From contig CAYLZN010000233.1 in the NCBI GenBank assembly GCA_964387935.1, positions 1-9,287 on the forward strand: a stretch of DNA of 9,287 bases, written 5' to 3'. The notes under the pieces are model-generated. The model had not been told where the DNA came from. It was given only the letters and a program-made list of their open reading frames with translations, and did not search any database. The translations under genes were made by a program, and so were the position numbers. Positions 7,131 to 9,287 of the stretch are shown here, piece after piece. This stretch comes from CAYLZN01 sp964387935 (lineage in GTDB: Bacteria > Acidobacteriota > Vicinamibacteria > Vicinamibacterales > JAFNAJ01). Position 1 is the first letter of the stretch. Each line of letters starts with the position of its first letter.

Positions 7131-7147
7131 GGCGCCCCGCGGGCGCC
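7131..7147 (+). other. GC-rich hairpin just after the receptor stop
   Basis: GGCGCCC (7131-7137) and GGGCGCC (7141-7147) form a perfect 7-bp stem around a 3-nt CGC, 9 nt past the receptor's TAA. No T-tract follows, so it is not a complete terminator. It sits 11 nt before the intrinsic terminator and may protect the mRNA 3' end or reinforce termination. Confidence 0.6.
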
Positions 7148-7158
7148 GCCGATCATCC

Positions 7159-7196
7159 AGGGCCGGAAGATCACTTCTTCCGGCCCTGCTCTTTTT
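7159..7196 (+). terminator. Strong intrinsic (Rho-independent) terminator after the receptor
   Basis: AGGGCCGGAAGA (7159-7170) pairs perfectly with TCTTCCGGCCCT (7176-7187): a 12-bp stem with a 5-nt loop (TCACT), followed by the T-rich tract GCTCTTTTT (7188-7196). This is a textbook terminator in an otherwise GC-rich gap. It separates the receptor transcript from the downstream sulfatase-fold gene, which therefore probably needs its own promoter. Confidence 0.92.
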
Positions 7197-7206
7197 GCGG
7201 CCGCTT

Positions 7207-7236
7207 TTGCGGCTGGACGCCGAAACGTCCTACCAT
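7207..7236 (+). promoter_or_regulatory. Weak candidate promoter for the second sulfatase-fold gene
   Basis: TTGCGG (7207-7212) and TACCAT (7231-7236) are 18 nt apart, matching the sigma-70 -35 and -10 consensus at 3 of 6 and 4 of 6 positions. They lie after the terminator and about 35 nt before the ATG at 7272, which is where a promoter is needed. The match is poor and could be chance. Confidence 0.2.
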
Positions 7237-7271
7237 CACCTGGTGCCACCCGTCCGCGCCGCCCATCACTC

Positions 7272-9185
7272 ATGAGCCGTCGCGCCCTCGCTACGATCGG
7301 CGCCACCGCGCTCGTGATCGCCGGCCTGTTCGCCTGGTGGCGTGCCAGTGAACGCGATCTCGCCACGATGCCTCCAGCGGCGAACGCATCGCGGCCGCGC
7401 AACGTCCTCCTGGTCACCATCGACACCCTGCGCGCCGACCGCGTCGGCGCCTACGGGTGGCGGGCGGCCCGCACGCCGGCGATGGACGCGCTCGCGGTCC
7501 GCGGCGTCCGCTTCGATCAGGCCTTCGCCACGGCGCCGATCACGTTGACGTCGCACGCCAGCCTGCTCACTGGCCTCTACCCGCCTGGACACGGCGCCCG
7601 GCACAACGGGGTGCGCGCGGGAACGGCTCCGGCCACGCTGGCCACCCTGCTCGAGGCGCGTGGCTTCGCCACGGGAGCGTTCGTCGCGGCGTTTCCGCTG
7701 GATCGCCGCTTCGGCCTCCAGCGCGGCTTCGAGGTCTACAGCGACGCGATGCCTCGCGGGCCGGAAGGGCGCCTCCGCAACGAGCGATCCGGTGCGGTCG
7801 TGGTCGATGAGGCGCGGGCGTGGCTGGCGGCGCGCGCGGCCGCGCCGTTCTTCCTCTGGGTCCACCTGTTCGAACCGCATGCACCGTACGAACCGGACCC
7901 GTCGCGCGGCGCCGGGGGCGCCGCCGCGCCGCCTGCCGACCGCTACGACGATGAGGTGGCGCGTGCGGATGTGGAGGTGGGTCGGCTGCTCGCGGCGCTG
8001 TCGCCGGCCCTCGACGCGACGCTCGTCATCGTCGCCAGCGACCACGGCGAGGCGTTCGGCGAGCACGACGAGTACGGACACTCGGTCTTCGTGTACGACA
8101 CGACGCTGCGCGTACCGCTGATTGTCGCCGGGCCCGGCGTGCCCGCGGGCCGGGCAGTCACCGCGCCTGTGTCCCTGGTGGACGTGGTGCCGACGGTCCT
8201 CGATCTCCTCGGCGATCCGCCACTCGAGGTCGATGGCATCAGCCTCGTCGCGGCCATGCGCGGGGAGCCGACACCATCACGGGCGCTCTTCGCCGAGTCG
8301 TTCGCGCCGCTGCTCGACTTCGGCTGGAGTTCGTTGCGCACGGTCCGTCGCGACGGCATGAAGTACATCGCGGCGCCCACGCCGGAGCTGTACGATCTCG
8401 CCGCGGACCCGGGCGAGAAGAGCAACGTCCTTGCGTCGCGGTCGGCCGAGGGCACCGATCTCGGCGCGCTGGTGGAGCGATACTCGGCTGCCGAGTTGTC
8501 GGGCACCCCCGACAGCGAGAGGCCATCGGCTGGCGACACCGAAGCGCGTCGCCGCCTGGAGGCGCTCGGTTATGTGTCGGGCGGCCGCCGCACCGACGGC
8601 GCGACGGTCGCCCGGCCGGATCCGAAGGACCGGAAGGCGCTGGCCGCGCGCATTGCGCTCGTGGCGTCCGGAGAGCTGGCCGGTGGCGCGCTGCGCTCGG
8701 CGCTCGAGGGGATCGTCCGCGAGGACCCGGGTAACGGGCAGGCGCGCATGCGGCTCGGGTTCGTGCTGCTGGAGGCCGGCGACTGCGCGGGAGCGGAGCC
8801 GCATTTCCGGGCGGCGCGAGAGGCCGCGGTGCCGTCGGCCGATCCGTCGCTGGGGCTGGCGGGGTGCCTGTTCGCGCGCGGCGATCTGGGGGGCGCGCGG
8901 CGGACGCTGGAGGAAGCCGACGCGATCGAGCCCGGCAACCCGGTGGTCCAGGCGAACCTTGGCGGGGTGGCGCTGGCGCAGGGACGCGTCGACGCGTCGA
9001 TTGCCGCGCTGCGCGCGGCAATCGACCTGGCGCCCGGATTCGACGAGGCGCGGTTCAACCTGGCGCGCGCGTATGCGCAGGCCGGGCGCCGTGAGGAGGC
9101 GGCGCGGGAGGCGCGCGAGCTGCTCGCGCGCCTCCCGGCGTCGGCGCCGCAGCGGGCGGAAGTGGAGCGGCTGCTGGCAGCGGTG
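7272..9185 (+). CDS. Membrane-anchored sulfatase-fold protein with C-terminal TPR repeats, Thr at the nucleophile site; 3' end corrupted
   Basis: About 638 residues are readable; the frame stays open to the window end only through low-complexity sequence, so the true stop is not seen. Residues 5-23 are a hydrophobic segment after MSRR without a lipobox Cys, most likely an inner-membrane signal anchor. The sulfatase-like domain (about 44-435) has LLVTIDTLRADRVGAYG (Asp51), the signature region T91-L-T93-S-H95 followed by L98, T100, G101, HLFEPHAPYEP, SDHGEAFGEHDE (Asp257, His258, His265) and a closing ALGYVSG. The Cys/Ser, Pro and Arg positions of the sulfatase signature are Thr, Thr and His. 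About four or five TPRs fill residues about 450-635. It is a clear paralogue of the 1842-3893 product. No Shine-Dalgarno sequence precedes the ATG; it was chosen because MSRR plus a hydrophobic helix follows and no better start exists. Its substrate is unknown; periplasmic sulfate- or phosphate-ester chemistry is possible. Confidence 0.85.
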
Positions 9186-9243
9186 GGGGGGGGGGGGTTT
9201 TTTTTTTGTTTTTTTGGGGGGGTGCCCCAAAACACCAACCCCA
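9184..9243. repeat. Probable damaged second copy of the 72-bp palindrome
   Basis: The stretch opens with TGGGG and continues as runs of G and T, then G, seven T, seven G, TGCCCCAAAAC and finally ACCCCA. In order this follows the intact element: TGGGG start, T-rich block, TTTTGGGGG, GCCCCAAAA and CCCCA end. The distance from the opening T to the GCCCCAAAA core is 40 nt here and 38 nt in the intact copy. The inner hairpin TTTTGGGG/CCCCAAAA is retained. The rest has collapsed into homopolymers, which looks like base-calling failure through a stable hairpin rather than evolution. It abuts the 3' end of the second sulfatase-fold gene just as the intact copy abuts the DedA-type gene. Confidence 0.55.
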
Positions 9244-9252
9244 TATTAAATC

Positions 9253-9287
<35 letters not shown>

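Noticed and set aside
7202..7215. Small GCCGC-TTTT-GCGGC stem after the terminator
   Set aside because: Only 5 bp and part of a short repeated TTTTGCGGC string; it is too weak to call separately.

Overview
This is a GC-rich, densely coding bacterial contig end. The combination of an Oar-like TonB-dependent receptor (N-terminal carboxypeptidase-regulatory domain, LPLNGR motif) with lipoprotein or membrane-anchored sulfatase-fold enzymes carrying C-terminal TPR repeats suggests Acidobacteriota, perhaps the Vicinamibacteria. This is inferred from gene content only; there is no rRNA or marker gene here. The right end dissolves into homopolymer runs, which points to a metagenomic or draft contig.

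Layout. (1) 28-423, minus strand: the N-terminal half of an alpha/beta hydrolase of the monoacylglycerol-lipase type, cut by a stop codon just past its nucleophile serine. (2) 424-521: a short divergent intergenic region with a small dyad. (3) 522-1301 and 1311-1793, plus strand: two tightly linked membrane-protein genes, an unrecognised multi-pass protein with an internal duplication and a small DedA/YqaA-type (SNARE-associated) protein. (4) 1771-1842: a near-perfect 72-bp palindrome (33-bp arms, 6-nt loop) that supplies the stop codon of the DedA-type gene and the first base of the start codon of the next gene. (5) 1842-3893: a sulfatase-fold lipoprotein fused to TPRs. (6) 3894-4193: a 300-bp leader without a gene. 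(7) 4194-7121: a 975-aa Oar-like TonB-dependent receptor with a perfect Shine-Dalgarno sequence, followed by a strong intrinsic terminator. (8) 7272 to about 9185: a second sulfatase-fold/TPR protein, membrane-anchored rather than lipidated. (9) 9184-9287: a garbled sequence that looks like a second copy of the palindrome, then 34 consecutive C, probably a sequencing or assembly artefact.

How the genes may work together. The central block is a TonB-dependent outer-membrane receptor bracketed by two paralogous periplasmic sulfatase-fold enzymes. In both enzymes the residue that should be the formylglycine-forming Cys/Ser of the sulfatase signature is Thr, and the signature Arg is His. They therefore probably do not use the classical formylglycine sulfatase mechanism; a Thr-nucleophile phosphoesterase or phosphotransferase chemistry, as in other alkaline-phosphatase-superfamily members, is a reasonable alternative. 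The receptor/enzyme/enzyme block lies between the intact palindrome and its apparent damaged copy, so it may be bounded by mobile or recombinogenic repeats. No tRNA, rRNA, CRISPR array or transposase gene was seen.
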